From Haloferax sulfurifontis ATCC BAA-897 (GTDB taxonomy: Archaea > Halobacteriota > Halobacteria > Halobacteriales > Haloferacaceae), in assembly GCF_000337835.1 (NCBI RefSeq), contig NZ_AOLM01000025.1, positions 78,177 through 142,176 of the forward strand: 64,000 nucleotides of DNA, given 5' to 3'. Both the position numbers and the translations under genes were made by a program. Shown piece after piece: positions 1 to 8,053 of the stretch. The notes beneath the pieces were generated by a model. The model did not search any database. It was not told the origin of the DNA and saw only the letters and a program-made list of their open reading frames with translations. The stretch's first letter is position 1. Every line of letters begins with the position of its first letter.

Positions 1-96
1 GCGGACGCCCGCGTCGTCCACGACCGAGGCGACAGCGTCACCGTCGGCTGGAACGTCGGCGACGGATTCGTCTACCCCGACGAAGACGACGAATAA
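1..96 (+). CDS. C-terminal end of a probable ABC transporter ATPase (TOBE-like tail), partial
   Basis: The first 31 codons of the window read in frame to a TAA and end in an acidic tail (FVYPDEDDE). The pattern GDSVTVGWNVGDGFVYP resembles the last strand pair of the TOBE_2 domain that closes PotA/MalK-type ABC ATPases. Two PotB/PotC-type permeases lie 8 kb to the right with no ATPase beside them, so this could be their energising subunit. The 5' end lies outside the window, so the family call is an inference from a short tail. Confidence 0.45.
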   Translation, partial: ADARVVHDRGDSVTVGWNVGDGFVYPDEDDE

Positions 97-168
97 GCGC
101 GGTTCCGACGCGAGACGGTCCCGCGACCCCGCCGCGTATCGCGTTTTTGAGACGTCTTCCGCCGACGT

Positions 169-1152
169 TTACCGGTCGAGCGCCTCGGGATTGACGAGTC
201 CCTCGACGGCGTCTCCCCGGTAGGCCGCGACCGCGGTCTCCGTGCCGAGGCGTCGCAGTTTCTCCGCGGTTCGCGTCGAGTACCACGCCGCGTGGGGCGT
301 CACGATGACGTCCTCGCGGTCGAGAAGCGGGTTCTCGGGGTTCGGTGGCTCCGCTCTGAGCACGTCGAGTCCCGCCCCGCGGAGCCTGTCGCCCCGGAGC
401 GCATCGAGGAGCGCGCCCTCGTCGACGACGCGGCCGCGCCCGGTGTTCACGACAATCGCGTCGTCGTCGAGCGCGTCGATGGCGTCGGCGTCTATCATGT
501 CCGCCGTCTCGTCCGTCAGCGGCGCGTGAATCGAGAGCACGTCCGCCTCCGCGAGGAGCGCCTCGAAGCCCACGGGCCGGACGCCCGCGGCCTCGATGTC
601 GCCGTCGTCGACGTAGGGGTCGTACGCGCAGACGTCGAAGCCGAGCGCGAGCGCCTTCTCCCCGGCCGACCGGCCCTTGTTCCCGAACGCGAGGAGACCG
701 AACGTGAGCTCGGAGACCGCCCGAATCGGCATCGCGTCCGCCCAGTGCCAGCGCCCGTCGGCGGCCGCGGCGTCGTACGTCGGAAGCCCTCGAACGAGCG
801 CGAGCGCGAGCGAGACGGCGTGCATCCCGACCTCGTCGTTGCAGTAGGTCGGCACGCGGGTCACCCGGACGCCGCGGTCGGTCGCCGCCTCGACGTCGAT
901 GCCGTCGATACCGGTCGCGTACCGCGAGACGACCGAACAGCCCGTGGCGTCCATGCTCTCCGCCGACACGCCGGTGTCGTGTGAGAGCAGGAGGTCCGCC
1001 GCGCCGACCGCGTCGGGTATCTCCGCGTCGGTACAGTCGACCGCGTCCACGACGACGGACGACCCGAGCAACCGCTCGAAGTGGGCGCGCTCGGACTCGA
1101 CGTCGCCGAACCAGTCGGGGTCGAGCATGACAGCGCGTACCGTCTCAGTCAT
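169..1152 (-). CDS. D-isomer-specific 2-hydroxyacid dehydrogenase (CtBP/PGDH-like)
   Basis: This 327-residue protein matches the NAD-dependent D-2-hydroxyacid dehydrogenase family, which interconverts 2-oxoacids and 2-hydroxyacids in the cytoplasm. Visible signatures are the nucleotide-binding stretch around residue 150 (FGLLAFGNKGR), VVNTGRGRVVDEGAL with the catalytic arginine near residue 235, and VTPHAAWYS with the catalytic histidine near 285. The dinucleotide motif reads AFGNKG rather than the usual GxGxxG. The gene has its own leaderless promoter with one copy of the CCnCCrTAyGGnGG dyad. The substrate cannot be read from sequence; the neighbouring aminotransferase and amidohydrolase suggest a 2-oxoacid from amino acid breakdown. 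Confidence 0.85.
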   Translation of the reverse strand: MTETVRAVMLDPDWFGDVESERAHFERLLGSSVVVDAVDCTDAEIPDAVGAADLLLSHDTGVSAESMDATGCSVVSRYATGIDGIDVEAATDRGVRVTRVPTYCNDEVGMHAVSLALALVRGLPTYDAAAADGRWHWADAMPIRAVSELTFGLLAFGNKGRSAGEKALALGFDVCAYDPYVDDGDIEAAGVRPVGFEALLAEADVLSIHAPLTDETADMIDADAIDALDDDAIVVNTGRGRVVDEGALLDALRGDRLRGAGLDVLRAEPPNPENPLLDREDVIVTPHAAWYSTRTAEKLRRLGTETAVAAYRGDAVEGLVNPEALDR

Positions 1153-1176
1153 GGTCGAGTGAACCCGAGACGGGCG

Positions 1177-1203
1177 AATATACCCACAACCTCCATATGT
1201 GGA
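1177..1203 (-). promoter_or_regulatory. Promoter with dyad operator (site A) for the hydroxyacid dehydrogenase gene
   Basis: On the minus strand a TATATT box (1177-1182) is centred about 27 bases before the ATG at 1152, so the transcript is probably leaderless. The 14-mer at 1190-1203 (CCTCCATATGTGGA) matches the dyad CCnCCrTAyGGnGG at 10 of 12 defined positions. Its centre is 17 bp upstream of the TATA centre, the same geometry as sites B, C, D and F. Confidence 0.6.
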
Positions 1204-1219
1204 CCGCGGGCTCGCCCGC

Positions 1220-2371
1220 TCAGAGCGCGCGTTCCAGTCGGTCCATCGCGGTCGTCAGCGTCTCGACGTCCGCGGCGTACGAAAAGCGCACGTACCCCTC
1301 CCCGGCCGCGCCGAAGACCGCACCCGGGACGGAGGCGACGCCGGCCTCCGACATGAGGCGCTCGACGAACGCCCGGCTGTCCGTCGTGTGGGCCGAGACG
1401 TCGGCGAACACGTAGAACGCGCCGCGCGGCGTCCCCGGGTCGATGCCGTCGATGGCGGCCAGTCGGTCGAGCACGAGTCGCCGCCGCTCGGCGAACGCCT
1501 CGCGGAGTTCGCCGACGACGTACCGGTTCGCCAACGCCGCGCTCGCGGCGACCTGCGCCGGCTCGGGGACCGACGAGACGGTGTGTTCCTGCAGGACGCG
1601 CATCGCGTCGATGACGCGCTCGGGGGCGCTCGCGTATCCGATTCGCCACCCGGTCATCGCGTACGACTTCGAGAAGCTGTGAACCGTTACGATTCGGTCG
1701 AACCGATCGCCGTCGCTCGCCAGCGAGTGGTGCGTCGCGCCGTCGTACACGAGGTCTTCGTACGTCTCGTCCGCGATGACCCACAGGCCGTGTTCGGCCG
1801 CGACGTCGTCGAGCGCCCGGAGCCGGTCGGGCGGGATGACGGCCCCGGTCGGGTTCCCCGGCGAGTTCAGGAGTATCGCCGTCGTGTCGTCGCTCACCGC
1901 CGCCTCGACGGCGTCCGGCGTGGGGACGAACGCCTCGTCGGTCGAAACCGGGGCGAGCCGGGCGTTCGCGCTGGCGACGTGGCCGTGGTAGTTCGGCCAG
2001 TACGGCTCGGGGACGAGCACTTCGTCGCCGGGGTCACAGAGCACGTTGACCGCGGCGAACAGCGCGCCCATCGCGCCCGGCGTGACGATAATCTCCGACT
2101 CGGGGGCGGCGTCGATGCCGTTTTCGACGGCGAGCTTCTCCGCGAGCGCGGCGCGTAACTCCGGCCGCCCCACCGTTTCGGTGTAACTGCTCGCGCCGGT
2201 GCCGACCGCCTCGGAGACGGCGGCGGCTATCGGCTCGGGCGTCGCGAAATCGGGCTCGCCGATACTCAGGTCGGCGAGGTCGTCGTACGACTGCGCCGCG
2301 TCGAACACCTCGCGGATTCCCGACTGCGGCATTCTCGTCGAGAGCCCCGAGAGTCCGGGTCGCTTCATCAT
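1220..2371 (-). CDS. Class I/II pyridoxal-phosphate aminotransferase (AspC-like)
   Basis: The 383-residue product has the fold-type I aminotransferase signatures: SIGEPDFATPEPI near residue 38, NSPGNPTG near 170, DETYEDLVYDG near 200, SFSKSYAMTGWRIGYA near 235 with the PLP lysine, and a C-terminal RFSYA with the carboxylate-binding arginine. It should move an amino group from an amino acid to a 2-oxoacid; the true substrate is unknown. The start is one of two adjacent ATG codons (2371 or 2368). It lies downstream of the Rid gene but has its own promoter and dyad operator (site B), so it can be transcribed separately. Confidence 0.88.
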   Translation of the reverse strand: MMKRPGLSGLSTRMPQSGIREVFDAAQSYDDLADLSIGEPDFATPEPIAAAVSEAVGTGASSYTETVGRPELRAALAEKLAVENGIDAAPESEIIVTPGAMGALFAAVNVLCDPGDEVLVPEPYWPNYHGHVASANARLAPVSTDEAFVPTPDAVEAAVSDDTTAILLNSPGNPTGAVIPPDRLRALDDVAAEHGLWVIADETYEDLVYDGATHHSLASDGDRFDRIVTVHSFSKSYAMTGWRIGYASAPERVIDAMRVLQEHTVSSVPEPAQVAASAALANRYVVGELREAFAERRRLVLDRLAAIDGIDPGTPRGAFYVFADVSAHTTDSRAFVERLMSEAGVASVPGAVFGAAGEGYVRFSYAADVETLTTAMDRLERAL

Positions 2372-2394
2372 ACACTCGGGTGCGCGTCCGGGAC

Positions 2395-2422
2395 AGTAAA
2401 CCGACTCACCTCCGTATGGCGG
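2395..2422 (-). promoter_or_regulatory. Promoter with dyad operator (site B) for the aminotransferase gene
   Basis: The minus strand has a TTTACT box (2395-2400) about 27 bases before the ATG at 2371. The 14-mer at 2409-2422, CCTCCGTATGGCGG, fits the dyad consensus at all 12 defined positions and is the best copy in the window. Its centre is 18 bp upstream of the TATA centre. Confidence 0.65.
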
Positions 2423-2425
2423 CGC

Positions 2426-2869
2426 TCAGAGCTCGCGGACCACGTCGCCGTCGGGCTCGATGGCGTCGACGTCGGCCTCCGTGAGCGGGAGTTCGACCTC
2501 GACTTCGACGAGGTAGTCCTCGTTGGCCAACTGGTCGTGTCCGAGGACGGTGTGGCACGGATACGGCTCTTCGAACGTCTCCAGGTACACCTCTTTGTAG
2601 CCGTCGTAGTAGTGTTCCTTCGCGTCGACGATGTGGGTCGTGACCTTGGCGACGTCGGCGTACGTCATGCCGATGGCGTCGAGCAGAATCCCGACGTTCT
2701 CGTACGCCTTCCGCGCCTGCGTCTCGATGTCGTCGCCGACGACGTTCGAGTCGGCGTCCATCGCGACCTGCCCGGCCATGTAGAACTGCTGGCTGTCGAT
2801 TATGGCGTGATTGTAGCCGATACTGCGCGCGTCCTTGAGCTCCGGCGGGTTGATAGCGTAACGTGTCAC
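2426..2869 (-). CDS. Rid family (YjgF/YER057c/UK114) protein
   Basis: The 147-residue protein has the Rid fold pattern: FYMAGQVAMDADSNVVGDDIETQARKA near residues 30-55, then NVGILLDAIGMTYADVAKVTTHI, and the C-terminal LVEVEVELPL strand. RidA proteins hydrolyse reactive enamines and imines made by PLP enzymes and guard aminotransferases, which fits the aminotransferase gene just downstream. The position that holds the catalytic arginine in RidA (the P-x-R-T-x-V context) reads PCHTVL here, so the arginine is replaced. Imine deaminase activity is therefore doubtful and another Rid subfamily function is possible. The promoter with site F precedes it. Confidence 0.85.
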   Translation of the reverse strand: MTRYAINPPELKDARSIGYNHAIIDSQQFYMAGQVAMDADSNVVGDDIETQARKAYENVGILLDAIGMTYADVAKVTTHIVDAKEHYYDGYKEVYLETFEEPYPCHTVLGHDQLANEDYLVEVEVELPLTEADVDAIEPDGDVVREL

Positions 2870-2890
2870 GGTCGAACTTCCGAGAACGAG

Positions 2891-2919
2891 TTAAAAAAAC
2901 GCCACCCTCCGGATGGTGG
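2891..2919 (-). promoter_or_regulatory. Promoter with dyad operator (site F) for the Rid gene
   Basis: The minus strand carries a T-rich box (2891-2899, TTTTTTTAA) about 26 bases before the ATG at 2869. The 14-mer CCTCCGGATGGTGG at 2906-2919 matches the dyad at 11 of 12 positions, centred about 17.5 bp upstream of the T-rich box. The same bases also form a short hairpin followed by seven T on the minus strand, so they could double as a terminator for the amidohydrolase gene ending at 2931. Confidence 0.55.
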
Positions 2920-2930
2920 TGTCGCCGGGC

Positions 2931-4178
2931 TCAGTCCGACGCCAGCGAGCGGACCGTCTCGGCGAGGACGCCCGTCGCAGTCGCGCAGTCGTCCCAGTCG
3001 GTCCACTCCCGCGGGGAGTGGGAGACGCCGTCCCGCGAGGGGGCAAACAGGAGCCCCGCGTCCGTGACCGCCGCGAGGTTCGCCGTGTCGTGCATCGCCG
3101 CCGAGTGCAGGCGGAGCGCGTCGACCGACCTCGTCGCCGCCGCGGCGTCCGCCGCCGCGAGACACCGGTCCGCCATCCGACTCGGCGGGCTGTCCCGGTA
3201 CCGCGACATCGACGTCTCGACGCCCCTGTTGCGTTCGAGTCGCGCGAGGCTGGTCCGACAGCGCTCGACGAGGCGGTCCATCGTCTCGTGTTCCACGTCT
3301 CGGATGTCGAGTTGGAGTCGGACCTCGGCCGGGACGATGTTCCGGGCGTTCGGTTCGATGGTTCCCTTTCCGGCCGTCCCGACGGCGGCCTCGCTCGTCG
3401 TCGCCAGCTCCTCCGCCGCGCGTTCGAGGTCGAGGACGAACTCGGACGCGGCCGCGAGCGCGTCGGACCGCTCGTACATCGGCGTCGACCCGGCGTGGTC
3501 GGCCTCGCCGGTCACCGCCACCTCGCAGTTGGTGATGCCCGTGATGGAGTCGACGACGCCGACGCCGGCGTTCGCCCCGGTCAGGCGCGTCCCCTGCTCG
3601 ATGTGGAGTTCCATCCACGCGTCCCACTCGGCGGGGTCGACCGCGTCGCTCCCGGCGAAGCCGACTCGGTCGAGGTGGTCGCGTAGCGTGACGCCGTCGT
3701 CGTCTTCGAGCGCGAGCGCCTCGTCGACGCCCATTTTCCCCGTCGCCACCGACGACCCGAGCGTCCCGACGCCGAACCGACCGCCCTCCTCCTCGGTGAA
3801 CGAGACGACTTCGACCGGGCGGGCGGGGGCGACGTCCGCTTCCTGCATCGCCCGGACGCCTTCGAGCGCGCCGTACGTTCCGAGCGGGCCGTCGAAGATA
3901 CCGCCGCGAGGGACGGAGTCGAGGTGGCTCCCGAACGCGACGGGGGCCGCCGACGGGTCGCACGAAGGCGGCGTCCAGCGACCGAAGATGTTCCCGACGG
4001 CGTCGACCCGAACGTCGAGGCCGGCCGCTTCGAGGCGCTCGACGAAGCGCTCTCGCACGCCCCGGTCCGCCTCGCTCCCGGTGAGGACGGTTCGCCCGAC
4101 GCCCCCGTCGGCGTCGACGTCCCCGAACGCGGCGTTCTCCTGTAGGTCGCGTCGGAGTCTGTCCGTGTCGATGTTCAT
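2931..4178 (-). CDS. M20 family hydantoinase/carbamoylase-type amidase
   Basis: This 415-residue protein resembles N-carbamoyl-L-amino acid hydrolases and allantoate amidohydrolases, metal-dependent enzymes that release ammonia and CO2 from ureido or carbamoyl compounds. Metal-site motifs are in order: FGSHLDSVPRGGIFDGPLG near residue 82, SFTEEEGGRFG near 120, LHIEQG near 190, and a late MHDT followed by SHSPREW near 365-392. The dimerisation-domain pattern GEADHAGSTPM is near 220. It is divergent from the lut operon and has a leaderless promoter with operator site C. The substrate is not known; N-carbamoyl amino acids are one option. Confidence 0.85.
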   Translation of the reverse strand: MNIDTDRLRRDLQENAAFGDVDADGGVGRTVLTGSEADRGVRERFVERLEAAGLDVRVDAVGNIFGRWTPPSCDPSAAPVAFGSHLDSVPRGGIFDGPLGTYGALEGVRAMQEADVAPARPVEVVSFTEEEGGRFGVGTLGSSVATGKMGVDEALALEDDDGVTLRDHLDRVGFAGSDAVDPAEWDAWMELHIEQGTRLTGANAGVGVVDSITGITNCEVAVTGEADHAGSTPMYERSDALAAASEFVLDLERAAEELATTSEAAVGTAGKGTIEPNARNIVPAEVRLQLDIRDVEHETMDRLVERCRTSLARLERNRGVETSMSRYRDSPPSRMADRCLAAADAAAATRSVDALRLHSAAMHDTANLAAVTDAGLLFAPSRDGVSHSPREWTDWDDCATATGVLAETVRSLASD

Positions 4179-4202
4179 ACCCGGGACCTGAACGGCCGTG
4201 CG

Positions 4203-4229
4203 GATAAACCCGAATCCCCCATGTGGCGG
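4203..4229 (-). promoter_or_regulatory. Promoter with dyad operator (site C) for the amidohydrolase gene
   Basis: On the minus strand TTTATC (4203-4208) is centred 27 bases before the ATG at 4178. The 14-mer CCCCCATGTGGCGG at 4216-4229 matches the dyad at 11 of 12 defined positions and is centred 17 bp upstream of the TATA box. Site D, serving the opposite strand, is centred 26 bp to the right. Confidence 0.62.
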
Positions 4230-4241
4230 CGAGGCCGGCGA

Positions 4242-4268
4242 CCGCCATACGGAGCGGGTAGCTCTTAG
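4242..4268 (+). promoter_or_regulatory. Promoter with dyad operator (site D) for the lut operon
   Basis: The 14-mer CCGCCATACGGAGC at 4242-4255 is the dyad in reverse orientation (11 of 12 positions) and repeats 13 bases of site B exactly on the other strand. A weak TATA-like TCTTAG (4263-4268) follows, centred 17 bp downstream of the dyad and 27 bases before the ATG at 4293. Confidence 0.6.
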
Positions 4269-4292
4269 TGTGTCTCCGAGAACTGGTGGTCA

Positions 4293-4799
4293 ATGAGTGA
4301 TACTGACACACAACTGTTCGCGTCCTCGCTCGCGGCCATCGACGTTCCGCTGACGCGGACCGACACGGCGGGGTTCGCCTCGACTATCGACTCGCTCGTG
4401 ACGGAGCCCGCGGTCGGCGTCCCCCTCCACCTCGAGGGCGTCTCGCTCGACGACACCGTCGTCCAGACGCCGCCCACGCCTCGCCTGCTTCGGGAAGCCG
4501 AGACGGGCGTGACGGGCGTCGGCCACGCCATCGCCGAACACGGGACGCTCGTCATCGACAGCGACGACGCGGGCACCGAACCCGTCAGCCTCTATCCGCC
4601 GACGCACCTCGCCGTCGTCCGCGAGAGCGACATCCTCCCCGACGTCGCGTCCGCGACCGCCTCCGTCGGCGAGCGCTTCGCCGCCGGCGGCTCCGCGGTG
4701 TTCGCCACGGGCGTGAGTTCGACCGGCGACATGGGCGCGCTCGTCGAGGGCGTCCACGGCCCCAAACACGTCGAAGTCGTCGTTCTCACAGACCAATGA
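4293..4799 (+). CDS. lutC: LUD domain protein, LutC-like
   Basis: The 168-residue product fits the LutC/YkgG family of LUD-domain proteins. Typical features are the central ESDILPDVASA segment and the C-terminal signature STGDMGALVEGVHGPKHVEVVVL (the family GP-x-x-hydrophobic ending). LutABC complexes oxidise L-lactate to pyruvate with Fe-S clusters; the exact 2-hydroxyacid here is unproven. The ATG is chosen because a TATA-like box lies 27 bases upstream. Its stop overlaps the start of the next gene by 4 bases (ATGA), so the two are translationally coupled. Confidence 0.85.
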   Translation: MSDTDTQLFASSLAAIDVPLTRTDTAGFASTIDSLVTEPAVGVPLHLEGVSLDDTVVQTPPTPRLLREAETGVTGVGHAIAEHGTLVIDSDDAGTEPVSLYPPTHLAVVRESDILPDVASATASVGERFAAGGSAVFATGVSSTGDMGALVEGVHGPKHVEVVVLTDQ

Positions 4800-7006
4800 G
4801 CGCGCAATCCGAGCGCCGACGGAAGGCGCGAAAACTCCGCGAACTCCTCGACGCCGAGGGCGACGCCGTCTACGAGAACGTCACGCACCTGAATCAGGGC
4901 CGATACGACGCCATCGAGCGGTTCGACGAGTTCGAGACGCTCCGAACCGAGGCCCGGAGCATCAAGGAGGCCGCCATCGAGAACCTCCCGTCGCTCATCG
5001 AGACGCTCCGCGAGAGCGTCGAGGCCAACGGCGGGTCGGTGTACGTCGCTGACGACGCCGCCGACGCGAACCGCTACATTCGCGACGTGGCCGAGGCGAA
5101 CGAGGCGGAGACGCTCGTGAAGTCGAAATCCATGACGACCGAGGAAATCGAGCTCAACGAGTCGCTCGAAGCCGCCGGCGTGGACGTCTGGGAGACCGAC
5201 CTCGGCGAGTTCGTCCTCCAGGTCGCCGACGAGAGCCCGTCTCACATCGTCGGTCCCTCGCTTCACAAGTCCCGCGAGGAGGTCGCGGCCCTGTTCAACG
5301 ACGTGTTCGACCCCGAGGTCCCCTTCGAGACGGCGGAAGAACTCACCGAGTTCGCGCGGGACTACCTCGGCGACCGGATACGAGAGGCGGACGTCGGGAT
5401 GACGGGCGCGAACTTCGTCCTCGCGGACTCGGGGACCATCACCATCGTGACGAACGAGGGCAACGCCCGGAAGTCGGCGGTGACGCCCGACACCCACGTC
5501 GCGGTCACGGGCGTCGAGAAAATCCTCCCGAGCGCCGCCGAACTCGAACCGTTCGTCAACCTCATCTCGCGCGCCGCGACGGGACAGGACATCTCGCAGT
5601 ACGTCTCGATGCTCACGCCGCCGGTCGAGACCCCGACGATAGACTTCGAGAACCCCGACGAACCGCTCGGGAGCGGCGACGCAGAGCGGGAGTTCCACCT
5701 CGTGCTCATCGACAACGGCCGGCTCGCCATGCGCGACGACGACCACCTGCGCGAGACGCTCTACTGCATTCGGTGCGGTGCGTGTGCGAACTCCTGCGGC
5801 AACTTCCAGCACGTCGGCGGCCACGCCTTCGGCGGCGAGACGTACACGGGGGGAATCGCCACCGGCTGGGAGGCCGGCGTCGAGGGCCTCGACAGCGCCG
5901 CGGAGTTCAACGACCTCTGTACCGGCTGTTCGCGGTGCGTGAACGCCTGTCCCGTCAAAATCGACATCCCGTGGATAAACACGGTCGTCCGCGACCGACT
6001 CAACGGAGAGGCGACGCCGTCCGACCTCGAATTCCTCGTCGAGGGGCTGACGCCGGACGCCGAGGGGACCGTCACGCCGCAAAAGCGCCTCTTCGGTAAC
6101 TTCGGGACGCTCGCGCGACTCGGGAGCGCCACCGCACCGCTGTCGAACTGGGTGGCGGACCTCGGTCCCGTCCGGTCGCTGATGGACCGGTATCTCGGCG
6201 TCGCGCCGGACCGGGAGCTCCCGACGTTCCAGCGCGAGACGCTGGTCGACTGGTTCCAGTCCCGGCGACCGCGCGCGCCGAACGCGACCGCGACCCGCAA
6301 GGTGGTGCTCTATCCCGACGCCTACACGAACTACGTCCTCGTCGACCGCGGGAAAGCGGCCGTCAGAACGCTCGAAGCACTCGGCGCGCACGTGGAACTC
6401 GCAACCCCGATAGAGAGTGGCCGCGCGCCGCTCTCGCAGGGGATGGTCGCCACGGCGACCCGGCAGGCCGAGGCCGTCGCGAGCGACCTCGCGCCGTATC
6501 TCGACTCGTCGTTCGACGTCGTCGTCGTCGAACCGTCCGACCTCGCGATGATGCGCCGGGAGTACGGCAAGCTCCTCGACGACGAGACCCACGCCCGGCT
6601 CTCGGAACACAGCTACGACGTCATGGAGTACGTGTTCGGCCTGCTGTCGAACGGCGCGGACCCGGCGGCCCTCGCGGCCCCCGACGCGCCGGTCGCCTAC
6701 CACAGTCACTGCCAACAGCGGACGCTCGGCGTCGAGACGTACACCGAGGCGGTGCTCGACGACCTCGGATTCGACGTCGTCACCTCGGACGTGGAGTGCT
6801 GTGGGATGGCCGGGAGCTTCGGCTACAAGTCGGAGTACTACGAGCTTTCGATGGACGTGGGCGCGGAGCTCGCCGACCAGTTCGCCGACGCGGGCGACCG
6901 CGTGGTCGTCGCCAGCGGCACCTCGTGTACCGAGCAACTGACCGACCTCCTCGCCCGCGACGTGACCCACCCGGTCGAACTCGTCGCGCCCGACGAGGCC
7001 CCCTGA
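4796..7006 (+). CDS. Fused LutB-LutA: LUD domain, two 4Fe-4S motifs and a CCG domain
   Basis: In 736 residues this protein joins what are two genes in many bacteria. Residues 1-310 are a LutB-type LUD domain (LVKSKSMTTEEIELN, MTGANFVLADSGTI). Two ferredoxin-type motifs follow, CIRCGACANSC near 323 and CTGCSRCVNACP near 376. The C-terminal third is LutA-like, with HSHCQQRTLG near 639 and VECCGMAGSFG near 667, the cysteine-rich CCG half of heterodisulfide-reductase type proteins. With LutC it should form a membrane-linked oxidase of lactate or another 2-hydroxyacid that feeds electrons to the respiratory chain. It belongs to the operon controlled by site D. Confidence 0.88.
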   Translation: MSAQSERRRKARKLRELLDAEGDAVYENVTHLNQGRYDAIERFDEFETLRTEARSIKEAAIENLPSLIETLRESVEANGGSVYVADDAADANRYIRDVAEANEAETLVKSKSMTTEEIELNESLEAAGVDVWETDLGEFVLQVADESPSHIVGPSLHKSREEVAALFNDVFDPEVPFETAEELTEFARDYLGDRIREADVGMTGANFVLADSGTITIVTNEGNARKSAVTPDTHVAVTGVEKILPSAAELEPFVNLISRAATGQDISQYVSMLTPPVETPTIDFENPDEPLGSGDAEREFHLVLIDNGRLAMRDDDHLRETLYCIRCGACANSCGNFQHVGGHAFGGETYTGGIATGWEAGVEGLDSAAEFNDLCTGCSRCVNACPVKIDIPWINTVVRDRLNGEATPSDLEFLVEGLTPDAEGTVTPQKRLFGNFGTLARLGSATAPLSNWVADLGPVRSLMDRYLGVAPDRELPTFQRETLVDWFQSRRPRAPNATATRKVVLYPDAYTNYVLVDRGKAAVRTLEALGAHVELATPIESGRAPLSQGMVATATRQAEAVASDLAPYLDSSFDVVVVEPSDLAMMRREYGKLLDDETHARLSEHSYDVMEYVFGLLSNGADPAALAAPDAPVAYHSHCQQRTLGVETYTEAVLDDLGFDVVTSDVECCGMAGSFGYKSEYYELSMDVGAELADQFADAGDRVVVASGTSCTEQLTDLLARDVTHPVELVAPDEAP

Positions 7007-7108
7007 ACGGCGACCGGCCGTCGTCGCCCGGCGTTCACAGACGGCAGGACTCTCATTCATGTGTGACCCCTCACCGACTCGCTCGCGCCCGCCGGCGGTG
7101 TCCCGACG

Positions 7109-8011
7109 ATGGCCGACGTGCTCGTCTTGGGCGACGCCATCGTCGACGCCGTCTTCGCCGGTCTCGACCGCTACCCCGACCGCGGGGAGGAACTCGTCGC
7201 GCCGTCGTTCGAACTGCGGCCGGGCGGCTCCGCGGGCTACGCGTCGCTCGGCCTCGCGGCGCTGGGGAGTCGCCCGGCGGCGGTCACCTACGTCGGCGAC
7301 GACGTGCTCTCTACGCACTGGCGCACGTTTCTCGACGCCCGCGGCGTCGACACGAGCCGCGTGGTCGAACAGCCGGACGCGACGGTGAGCGTCGCCGCCG
7401 GCTTCCTGTTCGAGTCCGACCGCTCGTTCGTCACCCACCGGGGTGCGATGACCGACGGCGCGATTCCCGCCGTCACACCCGACGGGTTCGACGCGCTGTT
7501 CGTCGCCGGGCTATCACAGGCCCCGTACCTCTGGGGCGACGACGCCGTCGCCATCGCCCGCGAGTTCTCCGCCCGCGGTCGCCCGGTGTTTCTCGACACG
7601 AACTGGTCGCCCGGCGACTGGCTCTCGACGGCCGAAGCGCTCCTCCCGCACGTCGACACCCTGTTCGCGAACGACGCGGAAGCGCGTCGCCTCTCCGGGT
7701 GTGACGACCTCGTCGCCGCCGCGGAGACGCTCGTCGCCGACGGAGCCGACGCCTGCGTCGTGAAAGCCGGCGACCGCGGCTGTCTCGTCGCCGACGGGCA
7801 GTCGGAGGCGACGTGGGTCGAGACGGAACCGGCCGCGTCGGTCGACGCCTGCGGGGCGGGCGACTTCTTCGACGCCGGCTTCATTCACGCGCGGTTCGCT
7901 GGAGCCGACAGACCGGCGGCCGCGGCCGTTGCCAACCGCTGTGCGCGGGCGGCAATCACGAACTTCGAACTTCGGGCGAAACTCGACGCGATAGCTGACC
8001 TGTCCGAGTAA
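7109..8011 (+). CDS. PfkB family carbohydrate kinase
   Basis: The 300-residue product is a ribokinase/PfkB-family kinase. It shows the N-terminal LVLGDAIVDAVF and RPGGSAGYASLGLAALG glycine motif, and the C-terminal VDACGAGDFFDAGF motif near residue 248 with the catalytic aspartate. It should phosphorylate a sugar or nucleoside with ATP; the substrate cannot be told. It follows the lut genes after 102 bases on the same strand but has no dyad site of its own. It converges on the permease pair, with a short run of A at 8037-8042 between the stops. Confidence 0.85.
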   Translation: MADVLVLGDAIVDAVFAGLDRYPDRGEELVAPSFELRPGGSAGYASLGLAALGSRPAAVTYVGDDVLSTHWRTFLDARGVDTSRVVEQPDATVSVAAGFLFESDRSFVTHRGAMTDGAIPAVTPDGFDALFVAGLSQAPYLWGDDAVAIAREFSARGRPVFLDTNWSPGDWLSTAEALLPHVDTLFANDAEARRLSGCDDLVAAAETLVADGADACVVKAGDRGCLVADGQSEATWVETEPAASVDACGAGDFFDAGFIHARFAGADRPAAAAVANRCARAAITNFELRAKLDAIADLSE

Positions 8012-8053
8012 CTGCCCGCGATCGGCGTCCCCCGGGAAAAAAGCGTTCCGCCG

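Noticed and set aside
2893..2919. Plain rho-independent terminator only
   Set aside because: The same bases fit the shared dyad and its spacing to a TATA-like tract before the Rid gene, so a purely terminator role is too narrow. It is kept as a dual-use possibility.
4592..7438. 948-codon open frame on the minus strand
   Set aside because: It lies opposite lutC and the LUD fusion, is rich in Arg/Val/Glu from GC-rich codons, and shows no domain. It is a shadow frame.
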